A stretch of DNA of 5,391 nucleotides, from the NCBI GenBank assembly GCA_947478985.1, contig CANJYC010000153.1, positions 1 to 5,391 of the forward strand, given 5' to 3'. This document shows positions 5,088-5,391 of this stretch, piece after piece. Under the pieces are notes generated by a model that did no database searches, was not told where the DNA came from, and saw nothing but the letters and a program-made list of their open reading frames with translations. The translations under genes and the position numbers were made by a program. The stretch is from Acidobacteriota bacterium. GTDB lineage: Bacteria; Acidobacteriota; Vicinamibacteria; Vicinamibacterales; UBA2999. How positions within the stretch are numbered: the stretch's first letter is position 1; every line of letters begins with the position of its first letter.

Positions 5088-5101
5088 GCCTGCTGCCTCA
5101 C
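5088..5101. repeat. Two 7-bp repeat units in the adk-map gap
   Basis: GCCTGCT and GCCTCAC lie in 7-base register between the adk stop (5113-5115) and the map ribosome binding site; in sense orientation they read GTGAGGC-AGCAGGC. They match the units downstream of rpsD and infA in sequence and polarity. With only two units this instance is the weakest of the three. Confidence 0.4.
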
Positions 5102-5112
5102 CTGCCCACACC

Positions 5113-5391
5113 TCACGACGTCTGCCTGGCCTTCAGCAACGCAGCGCCCACGGCAGAGGCGTCGTCAATCATCGAGTCCAGCTCCAACGCCACCCGCTCC
5201 GGCGCCTGCGCACCATTGACGACGCGGAACGTCGGCCGATCGCGGTATAACTCCAGCACCGGCTGCGTGGCCCGCTGATGCACTTGCAACCGTTCCAGCA
5301 CCACCGCGCTGCTGTCATCGGCACGCTGCACCATCTCGCCGCCGCACTTCGCGCACCGGTGACCGCTGTCGAACGGCTCGGCGTTGGTTCC
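5113..5391 (-). CDS. adk: Adenylate kinase, C-terminal part (5' end outside window)
   Basis: Adenylate kinase interconverts ATP+AMP and 2 ADP in the cytosol. Only the last 92 residues are in the window. They start inside the LID domain: CAKCGGEMVQRADD (visible residues 13-26) holds the second Cys pair of the four-ligand zinc LID found in Gram-positive and many other long-form enzymes; the first pair would lie outside. R23 and R34 match the phosphate-contacting E. coli R156 and R167, and D25-D26 match D158-D159. The segment ERLQVHQRATQPVLELYRDR then fits the family's RL-x-Y-x3-T-x-PL-x2-YY pattern. It ends ALLKARQTS with TGA. There are 40 bases to the map start. Its position upstream of map is typical (secY-adk-map). 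Confidence 0.95.
   Translation of the reverse strand, partial: GTNAEPFDSGHRCAKCGGEMVQRADDSSAVVLERLQVHQRATQPVLELYRDRPTFRVVNGAQAPERVALELDSMIDDASAVGAALLKARQTS

Noticed and set aside
5073..5111. GTG at 5111 as the map start.
   Set aside because: It overlaps the adk stop, adds 13 non-family residues and has no clear Shine-Dalgarno, while 5072 has AAAGG at seven bases and the family N-terminus.

Overview
This window is the 3' part of a bacterial ribosomal-protein and transcription cluster (the spc/alpha region), read on the minus strand, with a convergent membrane-protein gene at the left edge. Minus-strand order in the direction of transcription is adk (3' end only), map, infA, rpmJ, rpsM, rpsK, rpsD, rpoA, rplQ. 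A dedA-type gene on the plus strand, cut at its 5' end by the window, faces rplQ. I see no tRNA, rRNA, CRISPR array, insertion sequence or prophage gene.

The organism is a GC-rich bacterium (clearly above 60% GC by eye). The gene order, the rpoA N-terminus (MLWKGFQRPKRLEF), GC-rich codon use and degenerate 7-bp repeats between genes suggest Acidobacteriota, perhaps a Vicinamibacteria-like lineage. This rests on recalled family features, not on a search, and is only moderately secure.

The genes form one tight expression unit for making and starting the translation and transcription machinery. Adenylate kinase supplies ADP/AMP balance, MetAP trims new N-termini, IF1 starts translation, L36, S13, S11, S4 and L17 are ribosome parts, and alpha is the RNA polymerase assembly scaffold. 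rpmJ-rpsM, rpsM-rpsK and rpoA-rplQ are separated by only 3-4 bases, which implies co-transcription and probably translational coupling. The exception is a 190-bp gap between rpsD and rpoA.

The proteins themselves look conventional and intact. The unexplained structure is between them. (1) The rpsD-rpoA gap holds two perfect inverted repeats (9 and 10 bp) that interleave as A-B-A'-B', plus a third GC hairpin just before the rpoA ribosome binding site; in the mRNA this could be a pseudoknot or a switch between exclusive hairpins. (2) Degenerate heptamers (sense consensus about RGTAGGC) sit at the 3' ends of rpsD, infA and adk, supply the TAG stop codon of rpsD and infA, and encode the last residues of IF1. 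(3) A perfect 10-bp palindrome has the dedA stop codon in its 4-base loop. (4) L17 carries a basic, Ala/Lys-rich tail of about 65 residues.
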